Position numbers and translations under genes: made by a program. Under the pieces are notes generated by a model. It worked only from the letters and a program-made list of their open reading frames with translations, was not told the origin of the DNA and did not search any database. DNA of 64,000 bases. Origin: Cranoglanis bouderius. Its lineage: Eukaryota > Chordata > Actinopteri > Siluriformes > Cranoglanididae. Below are positions 11,162-22,202 of the stretch, piece by piece; positions within the stretch are counted from its first letter, which is position 1, and the number at the start of each line of letters is the position of its first letter. The stretch covers positions 14,858,754-14,922,753 of the forward strand of contig CM042566.1 in assembly GCA_023630585.1 (NCBI GenBank). The letters are read 5' to 3'.

Positions 11162-11604
11162 CAGTACTGTGCAGAAGTTTTAGGCACATGCAAAAAAACG
11201 CTGTAAAGCAAAGATGCCTTCAAAATAATGAAATTAAATGTTTCTACATTTAAAAAAATACCACAAAGAGCAGTAAACTGTAGTAAATAAAACAAAGTCA
11301 ATATTTGGTGTGACAAAAAAATAAAATGAAATAAAAATAGTAGTCTCCGGTACAATTTGTGCTGTTTTATAAGGAAATTAGCTGGTAAATTTTATTGAGC
11401 ATCTTGCAGAACTAGCCACAGTTATTCTGGAGACTTTGACTTTTGTACTTGCTTCTTATTTTGCAGCAAAACCCAGCAGCCTTCACTGTGTTTTTTGTCT
11501 GAAAAGTGGTCTCTTACGTAATATGCTACTTTCTTTAATGACATTTTTACGATTCAATGCACACTTCCAGGTTCACTGACACTGACTCTGGATCCATATG
11601 ATGG

Positions 11605-12684
11605 ATGTTTTGGATACCCCGAGTATTTTTTGGTGGACTGCTAGATGTATTTTTCAAGCCTGGAGAACCCCAAGCCCAACAAGAAGCCGTGGTTAGTGTT
11701 CATTTTTTCCCAGTTCTTCGGGAAGCCCACCAGTGGGCGGAGCACCTAGTCAGCACAAAACCCAGTGGATTTAACAGTATGGCTCAGTTTGTGGAACTGT
11801 TCATGAGGAACTTTGGGAGTCCAGAGGACATCCCTGACCTGGATGATCTTTTGGGAAGTGCCAACCTGTCTGGCAGACCTGTCTTGCCATTTCCTGAGTA
11901 CTACGACAGGGAGGCCTCCTCATCTCTGGAGCTCCAGCCCGAGACTCACGAGGTGGTCTCACCTGCAGAGCTCCAGCCAGAGGTCAACGTGGCTACCTCA
12001 TCTCCCTTGCTCCTGCCTGAGACACATGAGGTGGTCTCAGCTCCTGAGCTCCTGTCTGTGACACACAAGGTGGTCTCAGCTCCCGAGCTCCTGCCTGAGA
12101 CACATGAGGTGGACTCATCTCCAGAGCTCCTGCCTGAGACACACAAGGTGGTCTCATCTCCAGAGCTCCAGCCGGAGGTCAACCAGGCGACCTCATCTCC
12201 TAAGCTCCTGCCTGAGACACACAAGATGGTCTCATCTCCAGAGCTCCTGCCTGAGACCCACGAGATGGTCTCACCTGCAGAGCTAACACCGGAGGTCAAC
12301 ATGGCGACCTCCTCTCAAGTCATGTTCCTGTCAGAGGTCAGCGAGGCGACCTCTTCTCCAGAGCTCCAGCTGGAGGTCAACATGGTGACCTCCTCTCATG
12401 TCATGTTCCTGCTGGAGGTCAACATGGCAACCTTCTTTCAAGTCATGTTCCTGCCGGAGGTCAATGAGACGACTTCCTCTCCAGAGCTCCAGCCGGAGGT
12501 CAACAAGGCAACCTCCTCTCCAAAGCTCCAGCCTGAGGTCCACGAGGTGACCTCTCCAGAGCTCCAGCCGGAGGTCAACGAGGCGACCTCCTCTCCAGAG
12601 GCTAAGCCATGTTCCCTTCCACGCCGAGTTCCTGTCCGAGACCGACCAGGCGGCCTCACAAACCAAGTTCCTGTCCGAGACTGA
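11605..12684 (+). CDS. Gag-like protein with 13-residue repeats (retroelement)
   Basis: A 359-codon open frame. Residues about 5-90 resemble a Ty3/gypsy-type Gag core (HQWAEHLVS, AQFVELFMRNFGSPED, LPFPEYYDRE) and match the Gag of the element at 34701. From about residue 105 the protein is a repeat of about 13 residues (for example ELLPETHEVVSSP), encoded by a repeat of about 39 bp with many variants, drifting into ELQPEVN units. The start is uncertain: upstream frame 2 (MMDVLDTP) aligns better with the start of the related Gag, which implies a frameshift near 11640. The reading frame continues in a shifted frame to about 13117. Role unknown beyond likely capsid function. Confidence 0.6.
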   Translation: MFWIPRVFFGGLLDVFFKPGEPQAQQEAVVSVHFFPVLREAHQWAEHLVSTKPSGFNSMAQFVELFMRNFGSPEDIPDLDDLLGSANLSGRPVLPFPEYYDREASSSLELQPETHEVVSPAELQPEVNVATSSPLLLPETHEVVSAPELLSVTHKVVSAPELLPETHEVDSSPELLPETHKVVSSPELQPEVNQATSSPKLLPETHKMVSSPELLPETHEMVSPAELTPEVNMATSSQVMFLSEVSEATSSPELQLEVNMVTSSHVMFLLEVNMATFFQVMFLPEVNETTSSPELQPEVNKATSSPKLQPEVHEVTSPELQPEVNEATSSPEAKPCSLPRRVPVRDRPGGLTNQVPVRD

Positions 12685-13038
12685 CCAGGCGGCCTCACAA
12701 ACCGAGTTCCTGTCCGAGACTGACCAGATGGCTTCCCAAGCCAAGTTCATGCCCGAGGTCGACGAGACGGCCCACCACGTTTTGCTCACGCCTGGGGCCG
12801 ACAAGATGGCTCACAGCACTCGGCTCATGCCTGAGGCTGACGAGACTGCTTACCACGCTATGCTCACGTCACAGTCCTATGACACGGCTTTCCAAGCGTT
12901 GTTCCTGCCTCATGTCCATGGACAATGCCTACCTCGGGACCTGGGGAGCAGAATGGACAATCTTGCCCAGAGGCTCAGGACCACCAGAGGTGGTAAAGAT
13001 TTTAGCGCTTCAGGAGCAGTGCCTTTGGTGGGGGTCTC

Positions 13039-13507
13039 TGTTACGATTCTGTTATGGCAATCAGCGCGAGCAACGTTCGCGTCCAGGTTCAGTGACACTG
13101 ACACTGTTTATAAGTAAAACGTGTGTTCTGTTTTGGTTTATGTCCTGTCTCTGCCCCTGTGATGTCATTGGTTCCTCCCTCATGTCTCAGCTGTCTTGTG
13201 TTACTTCCTTAATTACAGTGTGTATTTAAAGCCCTTGTGTTTCCGTGTTCGGCGCAAAGTATTTGCTCAGTTACGGTGTGTGCTGTCATTACCAAGATTT
13301 TGTTCCTCATTTTGTTTCCTAGTCTTTGATCTTGTTTCCATCCTCACATTCTCGTCTCTTGCCTAGCCCCATTAATGCCTGTTTGTAAATCGCTTGACCT
13401 ACGCCTGTTTTTCGACCACGATATCTGCCTTACGTTTTGTCTGCTGGTGTTCCTAATTAACTGACTTTATACTACACTTGCATCCGTTTGATCCCCCAAT
13501 CATTACA
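13039..13507 (+). repeat. 3' LTR of short gag-only element
   Basis: 469 bp, beginning TGTTACGATTC and ending CATTACA, directly followed by the GACAT target duplication. It shares the block ending GTCTCTGCCCCTGTGATGTC with the LTR at 39265-39947. Confidence 0.82.
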
Positions 13508-13681
13508 GACATACAAACATTTTTCCGTAACATTTTATTTTGTGCTAGAAAACTAATGTTTGGGAATCTAAAATGTTTTTTTGTACTGACTTGATAATGT
13601 AGAAGTCATAAAACAAAAAAATGTATAACAATGTTTGTACTAAAAATAATAGGGTGCCTAAAACTTTTGCACAGTACTGTA

Positions 13682-13926
13682 ATTAAATATATTTTTGTCA
13701 TCTGAATTCATAGGGGTGGCAATAATTGTGCCAAAATATATATTTAACAAAGATTTTTTTTTTCTGTGTCTGTGTTGTGTTTGCAATTGTTTAATATCCA
13801 TGAGAGCAGAGTATTTTTGTGAATTTTTTTTTAACAAAAGATCAACAGGTTAAAGAATAAAGACAATTTTTCACAGCCTTCTTTGCTCATGTTTACCAAG
13901 GGTGCCAATATTAGTGGAGGGCACTG
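13682..13926 (-). mobile_element. Tc1 terminal region, displaced by MITE insertion
   Basis: Contains the 5' leader of a Tc1 read on the minus strand and ends GTGGAGGGCACTG followed by TA, a typical Tc1 terminus. It continues the Tc1 at 10079-11161 if the MITE is removed. Confidence 0.7.
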
Positions 13927-14883
13927 TATTTGAACTTAACTCCAGTTCCAATGAATATGAATAGTAACCCCAGTGGCCTATTTGAGTGAGACTACATCAG
14001 CTATTATTATGTCCCTCTCTGAAACTACCATTCAAGTTTCATGAGAATAGCTTAATGGGAACCTTGTCAAATGCTTGCTAAAACCTGATTGGTTGATGGC
14101 GGCTGTGTTTTGTCAGTAATTATGAATCATAAAAATCCATGTACAGATTAGCCCATAGATAAACCATACCAAAGTCCAGCTTGATCAGCCTTATGGTTCT
14201 GAACAGCTATTTGAACTTAAACCCCATTCCTATGTATGACCACACCCAAAACTTTGCAATCATCCCCAGAACCTTGTGCTGAACATGTATTTCCAGTTCA
14301 AATCCATATGACCCATCATGAATTATAGCTATTTGAGTAAACCATCTCCACCTCCTTAGAATTGACTGATGTTTGGTGGACATACTGTTTATAAATGTCA
14401 ACATGTTTTTTTATAATTACTGAGGCTCACACTCTCCTGAGTAGTTTGACAATTGGTCAGAATTCCTAGGACTAGTTTGCAAAATTATGTTTTTGCATAT
14501 TATGCAAATTAGGAAAACATCTAAGTGGGTTGAGATAAATGGTGAGATATGGACCAAAACGTAAACACTTGCGATGATCCGGCCAATCTTGCTTGTTTAG
14601 TAATTGGAGGGATTACTACCTGTTGACCAGTTTTCATTTCGCTATGAATTACTTACGGTCTGCATGTTTTGTTTTAAGGCAGAAAAATAATAAATATAGC
14701 TGCAAGTGTTGATCTGCGGGGTCCAAGTCTTAGCAAACATCGTCCCCAGTGGCCTGTCCTTGCCAATATACATAGAACAATAAAAACCATATATGACCAT
14801 ATTTATTAAGTTTTGTTACAATAGCTCAGTGTGGAGTGCCGGCTCAGAGCTGATTGGCAGAAGGCAGCCATGCTTTTGAAGTA
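13927..14883. repeat. Gene-free stretch with diverged dispersed repeat
   Basis: No coding signal. Parts recur at 19290-19480: words around GATTGGTTGATGGCGGC, CAGATTAGC and TACCAAA...CAGCTTGATC appear in the same order in both places. The repeat is otherwise unrecognised. Confidence 0.45.
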
Positions 14884-15838
14884 CAACCCAATTCCAAAAA
14901 AGTTGGGACACTGTGTAAAATGTAAATAAATACAGAATGCAATGATTTGCAAATCTCATAAACCCATATTTTATTCATAGAACAGAACAGAACAAAGAAA
15001 ACATATCAAATGTTTAAACTGAGGAAATATACCATTTTAAGGAAAAAATATGGTCATTTTGAATTTGATGGCAGCAAAAGGTCTCAAAAAAGTTGTGACA
15101 GGGCCATGTTTACCACTGTGTATCATCCCCTCTTCTTTTAACAATAGTCCGTATATGTCTGGGAACTGAAGAGACCAGTTGCTAGAGTTTTGGGAGAGGA
15201 ATGTTGTCCCATTCGTGTCTGATACAGGATTCTAGCTGCTCAACAGTCCTGGGTCTTCTTTGTCGTATTTTCCGTTTCATGATGCGACAAATGTTTTCAA
15301 CTGGTGAAAGGTCTGGACTGCAGGCAGGCCAGTTCAGCACCCAGGCTCTTCTACTACGAAGCCATGCTATTGTAATAGATACAGTATGTGGTTTAGCATT
15401 GTCTTGCTAAAATATGCAAGACCTTCCCTGAAAAAGCCATTGTCTGGATGGAAGCATATGTTGCTCTAAAACCTGTGTATACCTTTCAGCATTGCTGGTG
15501 CTTTACCAGATGTGCATGCTGCCCATTTCATAGGCACTAATGCACCCCCATACCATCAGAGATCCAGGCTTTTGAACTGAGTGCTGATAACAAGCCGGAT
15601 GGTCCCTCTCCTCTTTAGTCCAGAGGACACGGCATCCATGGTTTCCAAAAACAATTTCAAATTTCGATTTGTCTGACCACAGAACAGTTTTCTACTTTGC
15701 CTCAGTCCATTTTAAATGAGATTTGGCCCAGAGAAGAGGGTGACATTTCTGGATCATGATCGCATATGGCTTCTTCTTTGCATGATAGAACTTTAACCTG
15801 TATTTGTGGATGGCACGGCGAACTGTGTTCCTCCAGGA
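14884..15838 (-). mobile_element. Tc1 transposon, 5'-truncated
   Basis: The left terminal repeat CAACCCAATTCCAAAAAAGTTGGG follows a TA. The decayed minus-strand transposase runs from about 15075 to 15838, with recognisable KFEIVFGN and LKWTEAK near 15690. It is cut at about 15838, where an L2-like LINE begins, so the N-terminal half and right terminal repeat are missing. Confidence 0.78.
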
Positions 15839-18215
15839 CCATGGTGCTACATAAAACAACACACTAAACCACATGAGACGACACAGAACTAAAGAGCTAC
15901 ACATTCTACATAAAGTGCACGTGCAAACAACACAAGACAGTACAGTAACTGCTAAAGCAGGACAATGTGCACAGTAAGTAACAGTGTCGTGCCGACAAGT
16001 ACACAGTTCTAGTGTGAAAGTGTCAAGTATACAGGCAGTGTAAAAAGAGTGCAGAAGAATAACAATATAATTAAAAAGATGATATGAACCTAGACATAAC
16101 ATAATATGACATACATACATACATACATAGTATTCAGCAGATTAGCCTATACCATATATGGACATAGCAGTTATTGCGGTAGCAGCCAGGTAAAAGTGTA
16201 TGATAGTAACAAGAATTTAAACATAATATTTAGTTTAAAGTTTAGCAGCAAAAGTAAAGGTGGCCGTTGCAAAATGTGCAAAAATTGCAAGGGGAGTGGG
16301 ATGGTGTTCAATTCAGTGTGTGTGTGTGTGTCAGTCCAGTCTCTGAGTATTGAAGAGTCTGATGGCTTGGGGGAAGAAACTGATACACAAACTGGTCATG
16401 AGGGCCTGAATGCTTCGGTATCTTTTTCCAGATGGCAGGAGGGTGAAGAGTGTGTGTGAGGGGTGTGTGGGATCATCCACAATGCTGATGGCTTTGCGAA
16501 TGCAGCATGTGGTGTAAATGTCTGTGATGGTGGGAAGAGAGACCCCGATGATCTTCTCAGCTGTCCTCACTACCCGCTGCAGGGTCTTACGATCCGATAC
16601 GGTGCAATTTCCGAACCAGGCAGTGATACAGCTGCTCAGGATGCTCTGAACAGTTCCTTTGTAGAATGTGGTGAGGATGGGGGGGGAGGGAGATGGCCTT
16701 CTTCAGCCTTCTCAGAATGTACAGACACTGCTGGGCTTTCTTAGTGATGGGGCTGGTGTTGAGGGACCAGGTGAGGTTCTCCGCCAGGTGGACACCAAGG
16801 AATTTGGTGCTCTTGATGATCTCCACGGAGGTGCTGTCGATGTTCAGCAGAGAGTGGTCGCTCTGTGCTCTCCTGAAGTCAGCAACCATCTCTTTTGTTT
16901 TGTCCACATTCAGAGACAGGTTGTTGGCTCTGCACCAGTCCGTTAGCCACTGCACCTCCTCTCTGTATGCTGACTCGTCATTCTTGCTGATGAGACCCAC
17001 CATGGTCATGTCATCGGCGACCTTGATGATGTGATTCGAGCTGTGCATTGCTGCACAGTCATGAGTCAGCAGAGTGAACAGCAGTGGACTGAGCACACAG
17101 CCCTGGGGAGCACCAGTGCTCAGTGTGGTGGTGCTGGAGATGCTGTTCCCGATCCGGACTGACTGAGGTCTCCCAGTCAGGAAATCCAGGATCCAGTTGC
17201 AGAGGGAGGTGTTCAACCTTTCCAATCAGGTGCTGAGGAATTATTGTGTTGAATGCTGTTCATGAAGTCTATGAACAGCATTTGAACATAGATGTCCTTT
17301 TTGTCTAGGTGGGTGAGGGCCAGATGTAGGGTGGTGGAGATGGCATCGTCTGTTGAACGGTTGGGACGATATGTGAATTGCTGGGGATCCAGTGAGGGTG
17401 GTAGCAGGGTCTTGATGTGCCTCATGACGAGCCTCTCGAAGGACTTCATGATGATGGGTGTGAGTGCAACGGGATGGTAGTCATTGAGGCAGGACACTGA
17501 AGACTTCTTCGGCATGGGGACAATGGTGGTGCCCTTGAAGCATGTTGGAACGATGGCGCTGCTCAGGGAGATGTTGAAGATGTCAGTGAGAACATCTGCC
17601 AGCTGGTCGTCCTTGCCGTCACATCATTCTGCGCCTCAAACTGAGCATAGAAGATGATGAATGAACCAAGCCCATCTAGATGAATGGCGGCATCTGGAAC
17701 TCTGTTGCTGAGCCACGTCTCTGTGAAAACAAAGACGCAGCAGTCTCTAAACTCACGCCGCGTTGCCTGCTGGAGTCGGATGTAGTCCAATTTATTGTCC
17801 AGGGAGCAGACATTGGAGAGCAGGATGGACAGGAGAGCCGGTCGGCTAGGGTTTGTTTTTAGCCTAGCATGGACCCCCGCCCTTTTGCCGCACTTCTGCT
17901 TCCTCGCACACCACTTACGACGTCCCCTCCCGGGCCACCGGCATCAGGGAATGCTGTGCTCTGGAGGCCTGGTCCCCGCAGCACGCCGAGAACACGTAGC
18001 TTCTCCAGCAAATCATCATGCAGGTTGGTTGTTGCATGATTTCTGTATTTTAGCAGTGTCTGGCGATGGTATACGTGAACACTGACTGCTTGGATGTCCA
18101 TGTGCTGTAAACAGTCGAGCTGAGAAACAAAAATAGCACCATTTTGGATCCGGAGAGGCTGCTGCCGTGCCGCCATCTTGGACTGCAATGCTCCAAGTCT
18201 TCAAAGTCTTCACAA
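15839..18215 (-). mobile_element. L2/CR1-type LINE, decayed
   Basis: A minus-strand LINE with endonuclease remnant (17563-17790, FVFTETWLSN), reverse transcriptase (16587-17515) and C-terminal block (16331-16570, HTLFTLLPSGKRYRSIQA). The RT has STGAPQGCVLSPLLF (motif B) and the catalytic motif as VADD. The endonuclease-RT linker is deleted and several frameshifts are present. The right 350 bp is 5' untranslated-like sequence. It resembles L2-clade elements of teleosts (Maui type). End points are approximate, and it truncates the Tc1 at its left. Confidence 0.75.
16587..17515 (-). pseudogene. L2-type LINE reverse transcriptase fragment
   Basis: Two overlapping frames carry RT. 17213-17515 covers the fingers region (YHPVALTPIIMKSFERLV, QFTYRPNRSTDDAI). 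16587-17225 covers palm and thumb (GAPQGCVLSPLLF, ADDMTMVG, NLSLNVDKTKE, TKFLGVHL). A frameshift near 17220 separates them. The catalytic YxDD is VADD, common in this clade. Confidence 0.75.
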
Positions 18216-18757
18216 TTTTATGTTGAGGATGTTATAGCAGACACACTGAGACAAGAGGACCCAAGCACAGAACACAGGTGTACAGGGTTAACGGGTTTTA
18301 TTTAAGGATAAAGGTAGCTGGAATGTGTGAAGGGGGTGGATGTATAGTGTGGTCTAGATGGGATTCAAACCTTAGTTTGCCACAGGAAAGTCGGACGTGC
18401 AGCCAATGCGCCACAGTGCTCAAACTCCGGTTGCCGGTGTGGGAGCCAGCTGCTGAGCTGGAGAACCCACTGGGAAGGCGAGGCTGAGTGTAGCAGGAAG
18501 TGAGCCGGGAGTGAGTGGTAAACCTGGGACACGAGGAGGCAAAACACGCTGAGCACAGGGAAATACAACACGGGAAAACAACACGGAATACTGTCAACAA
18601 ACAAAATGCGAGTAGAGCCGGAAGTTACTGCACTGAAAGCTGGAAAAATCTGGTGAAGAGTGACTGAGGAACCGGGGTATTTGTACACTGCTGATGAGGT
18701 GAATTGATGAGGAGCAGGTGAAACCGCTGATTCAGCCATAGGACCACAAAAAGAACA
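18216..18757 (-). repeat. LTR-like solo repeat, unclassified
   Basis: On the minus strand it has a TATA-like TACAAATACC near its start and an AATAAA signal at about 18297-18302 near its end, and it lacks coding signal, which suggests a solo LTR. It is flanked by the L2 LINE and a Tc1. No target duplication was found, so the LTR call is inference. Confidence 0.35.
18350..18421 (-). other. tRNA-like segment (degenerate, inside LTR-like repeat)
   Basis: Read on the minus strand it has an A-box-like TGGCGCATTGG and, about 35 bases on, a B-box-like GGTTTGAATCC. The overall layout is like tRNA-Arg but the acceptor arms do not pair well. It is best taken as a tRNA-derived piece or chance similarity, not a working tRNA. 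Confidence 0.3.
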
Positions 18758-19288
18758 TCATATCTATGGTCAACCATGGTGGTGAAAGTGTGATGGTGTG
18801 AGGATGCTTTGCTGCTTCAGGGCCTGGAGAACATGCAATGAAACATGAATTCTGCTCTCTACCAGAAAATCCTAAAGGAGAATGTCTGGTCTTCAGTCCA
18901 TAAGTTCAAACTCAAGCACAACTGGATTATGCAGCAAGACAATGATCCAAAGCATAGGAGTAAGTTCTAGTCCTAGAAGTAAGTGAAGGACTGATCTCCA
19001 GTTATGGGAAGCGTTTGGTTACCGTTATTGCTGCTAAATGTGGCACAACCAGATTTTAAGTTTAAGGGTCAATTAGTTTTTCACATTTGTGATAGGTGTT
19101 GGATAACATTATTGTTTCAATAAAATAAATAAATAAAAACTGTATTGTGTATTTCCTCAGATTGCTTTTGTTTTATGTTCATTGCTGTTGTTTCATGTTT
19201 TATATTTCGTTTGAAGATCGAAATCTATTTAGTATGAGATATACACAAAAACAGAAAAAATCAGAAAAAATACTTTTTCACAGCACTG
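18758..19288 (+). mobile_element. Tc1 transposon, 3' half
   Basis: Decayed + strand transposase (GGxSVMVW block, then QQDNDPKH near 18935-18958) and an AT-rich 3' region end at CTTTTTCACAGCACTG before TA at 19289. The 5' half is missing. Confidence 0.7.
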
Positions 19289-20150
19289 TAGTAGTGAATC
19301 CATAATCAAACCTATCATTCTAGTTTTGTGACAATAGCCTGAATGTTAATTGGCTGATGGTGGCCATGTTTTTTTAAGTAATTAGGTCATCATCAAAATT
19401 CCACTTACAGATTAGCACAATGATGCACCATACCAAATTTCAGCTTGATCGGACTTATGGTTCCTGAGGAACAGTTATCTGACCTTAGCTCGGCATCTAC
19501 ACAGTTTAGGCATGCCTAATTAGGCATGGTAGCTAACTAGCAAGCTAAGGCTGTTAAATTGTTTGTTAGCAAGCCAACTTCAGTGATGTGATAGTTACGT
19601 ACATGAGATGACTACAAAGATGGGGCTCCTCTGACCAATTTTTTTCTGTAACCACAACAGTCTTCTGTTGGCACCTCCTGCTTGCAAAAAACATACCAGG
19701 AGTCTATACTGATTTTTAAGAGCAAGCAATTTGTTTTCTAAAATGCCATGTGCTGATGTCAGAGTGATGTGTCTCATTCAGGAGTCCATTAGCCTGGCTA
19801 GCTAGCTGGCCATAAACTGTTAGCTGTGCACTATGTTGTTTGAATGAGACTAAATACAAGGAGGAATAATTAAAGTCAATTAAATATAAAAATCTAATAG
19901 TTTTTGAATTTTGAGAAGATGGGGCCCCAACTGAAAATTTTGCCTAGGGCACCAAATAGATTAGCCCCACCACTAAGGCATAGTTTATTAATCAGGTGTT
20001 ATTAAGTGTTACCTATCACCCATCTACTTTATGAAAAAGACACAAGTTATCCACAGTATTCAACAGTGGAATATAACACATTGCACTTTCTCCTGAGCTG
20101 CAAGATGCACAGCATATATAACAGTTCTATGTGAGAAAACCCAGGTTTAA

Positions 20151-20179
20151 AAACTTCAAGTCAGTTCGACTTGAAGTTT
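20151..20179. repeat. Perfect inverted repeat, 12-bp arms, 5-nt loop
   Basis: AAACTTCAAGTC and GACTTGAAGTTT are exact reverse complements separated by AGTTC. No T-run follows and no gene is close, so this is not called a terminator. Confidence 0.8.
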
Positions 20180-20423
20180 GGCTCAACCTTTTCGAACAAA
20201 TTGGAGTTATCATCTCTATGAGATTCCATACGCGGGACCAATTCATCCTGGGTGATCAGTCCAACATTAAACCCACCAAGGAATAACACCACTACATGGT
20301 ACACAAAGCAGATACCCATATGCAAAATACATTAAATGCTTACACAATTTAAGAACAAAATACATGTACAAGTGAAATACTTTGTATCCTACAACGGCAT
20401 TTTAGGGCCACTGTTTAAAAAAA

Positions 20424-20560
20424 TAAAAATACAAGTCATAATATTTCGGAAAAAAAAAGTCACAATAGTTTGAGAAAAAGTCATAATATTACGAGAAAAT
20501 AGTAATATTTTGAGAATAAAGCTATAATATTTAATGAAAAAAGTCATAATACTATGACAG
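20424..20560. repeat. Degenerate short tandem array (AGTCATAATATT motif)
   Basis: The motif AGTCATAATATT followed by a G/A-rich AGAAAA spacer recurs about five times with a period of roughly 23-30 bp. Confidence 0.6.
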
Positions 20561-21918
20561 ACACTGTTCATTTGCAATTAGTGATGCCCACAATACTCCA
20601 TAAAAGTTCAAGTTCACAGACAGCTGGGAGCATGAAATGAACGATTAGGGTAAAGGCTGAAAGGCAGATGTGGAAGTTATTTGACTTTAAATGAAAGATC
20701 AGGGTAAAGTATGAAAGGTAGATGTTGTTGTGAAACGTGCACACAAATCATTCAATTTACATGTCTAAAATAGCTATTTTTCATTCATTCTTTACCGAAA
20801 ATGTAGCCTGCATCAGCCAGTTTTATTGAGATTTGAAAAACAGTTGTGATCATTACATAATGAATTTTAAGAAGAGAGAGGGTAACGAGAACACAGGGAC
20901 AATAGAAACTTGAAACGCAGTGTTATTTAATGTGTTGACATAATTTCCACTGAAACAGGAAGTTAGGGCGACACATATTGAGTGGCTCCGCCCCCTTTTA
21001 AAATAGCCAATAATGTTTAGCTTCCCTCACAGCCCGGGCTAAGCCATCTTTTTTTCTTTCTTTTTTATTTGATTCAATAACATGGTCAAATACAAAGCAA
21101 AAATAAGTCAATTGCATTGTTTAACAGTTCAGAGAATGTGAAATAAAATAAAAAACAAAAGTAACAACAACAATAGAAAAGAACATTTTAATCTTTGGAC
21201 AGTTACATGAATTTGAAAATATTTAGATTTTTTACTGTTTTCATAAGTTTCTTGTTTTGTATTCTCATGTTTGAAAGTATATCTTAATATCAATGTTACA
21301 GAAAATAATATATGAGGGTTTTTTTTTTTAGTTCCTCACTACCCAGCAAAAACTCGTTGAAAAGATGTTGAAAAGACAACTTTGCTCAACAACATTGAGA
21401 TTTGGTTGAAATTTGACAGATGAAAAGCCGTCTTTTTCAAGCTGTTTCAACAACTTGAATTCAACCTAATTTCAACCATGAATTCATGATTATATATTAT
21501 ATTCATTATATTTGTATATCATCATATTATATTAATAATTACTCCCAAAATATGACAATTGACAAAAGTGCCAATAAAACATTTACTGACACGTCAGTGA
21601 GCCGCCAGACCGTCCAGGGCAGTGGTCAGGAACATGTGGCTCTTTGACAAAAATCATGTGGCTTGCCAGGTGTGTCACCCTTCACCAACATATCATCGTT
21701 AAAAACTTAGACACATCACCAGAGATCAGTTTCCTGCAGAAAATGCAAAGTCAATTACAATTCCATTGTCATACAGCCTACCGAAGTTAATGAAAAGTCA
21801 GTTTACAATAATATATTTCAAGTTGTTCCGGTATTCTGACAATCTGTCCTACCCGCTCAGGATGTGCTACTGATAATTCAAGCTGTCATGTTAATCTAAC
21901 AAAATGTGCTCCTTTCTC

Positions 21919-22202
21919 AGAATGAACTACCACCTTAATAAAGGGTGTGGAAAAAGGGGTAGCACATCTTGTCAGCTCTAAACATCTATCAGAATGAACT
22001 ACCACCTTAATAAAGGATGTAGAAACAGAGGTAGCACATCTTGTGAACTCTGAACACATATCAGAATGAACTACACATTAAAAAGGCTGTTGAAACAGGG
22101 GTAGTACATCTTGTCAGCTCTAAACACTTATCTGAATGATCTACCACCTTAATAAAGGATTTAGAAACAGGGGTTACACATCTTCTCAGCTCTAAACACC
22201 TA
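21919..22202. repeat. 71-bp minisatellite, left part
   Basis: Four units start at 21919, 21990, 22062 and 22132. Each begins CAGAATGAACTACC (or a close variant) and contains GTAGCACATCTTGT. A Tc1 inserted at the TA of the last unit boundary; two more units follow at 23780. Confidence 0.88.

Larger units (their letters stand above)
11545..13507 (+). mobile_element. Gag-only LTR retroelement, short relative
   Basis: Inserted in the MITE with 5-bp GACAT duplications (11540-11544 and 13508-13512). The 3' LTR is 13039-13507. The 5' LTR survives only as about 45 bp (TTTTACGATTC, against TGTTACGATTC in the 3' LTR). The inside holds a gag-like segment followed by coding minisatellites and no pol. 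Its LTR and gag resemble those of the 9.1-kb element at 30865-39947, but there is no zinc finger. Confidence 0.82.
11162..13679. mobile_element. MITE (Tc1-type TIRs), split by an LTR element
   Basis: The terminal repeats CAGTACTGTGCAGAAGTTTT and TTTTGCACAGTACTG are inverted and flanked by TA. Sequence 11162-11544 plus 13508-13679 matches the uninterrupted 535-bp copy at 44009-44543, in the opposite orientation. The interruption is the LTR element at 11545-13507. No transposase is present, so it is non-autonomous. Confidence 0.88.
19289..21918. other. Gene-free AT-rich stretch
   Basis: No open frame with protein-like content. It contains a diverged repeat at 19300-19480 related to 13927-14220, a perfect 12-bp-arm hairpin at 20151-20179, an AATAT-rich motif array at 20424-20560 and homopolymer runs. 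Nothing else is recognised. Confidence 0.6.

Noticed and set aside
16106..17034. Plus-strand frames of 60-117 codons
   Set aside because: Antisense shadows of the L2-like LINE.
18350..18421. Functional tRNA-Arg gene
   Set aside because: Acceptor and other stems do not pair well, and the B-box is altered.
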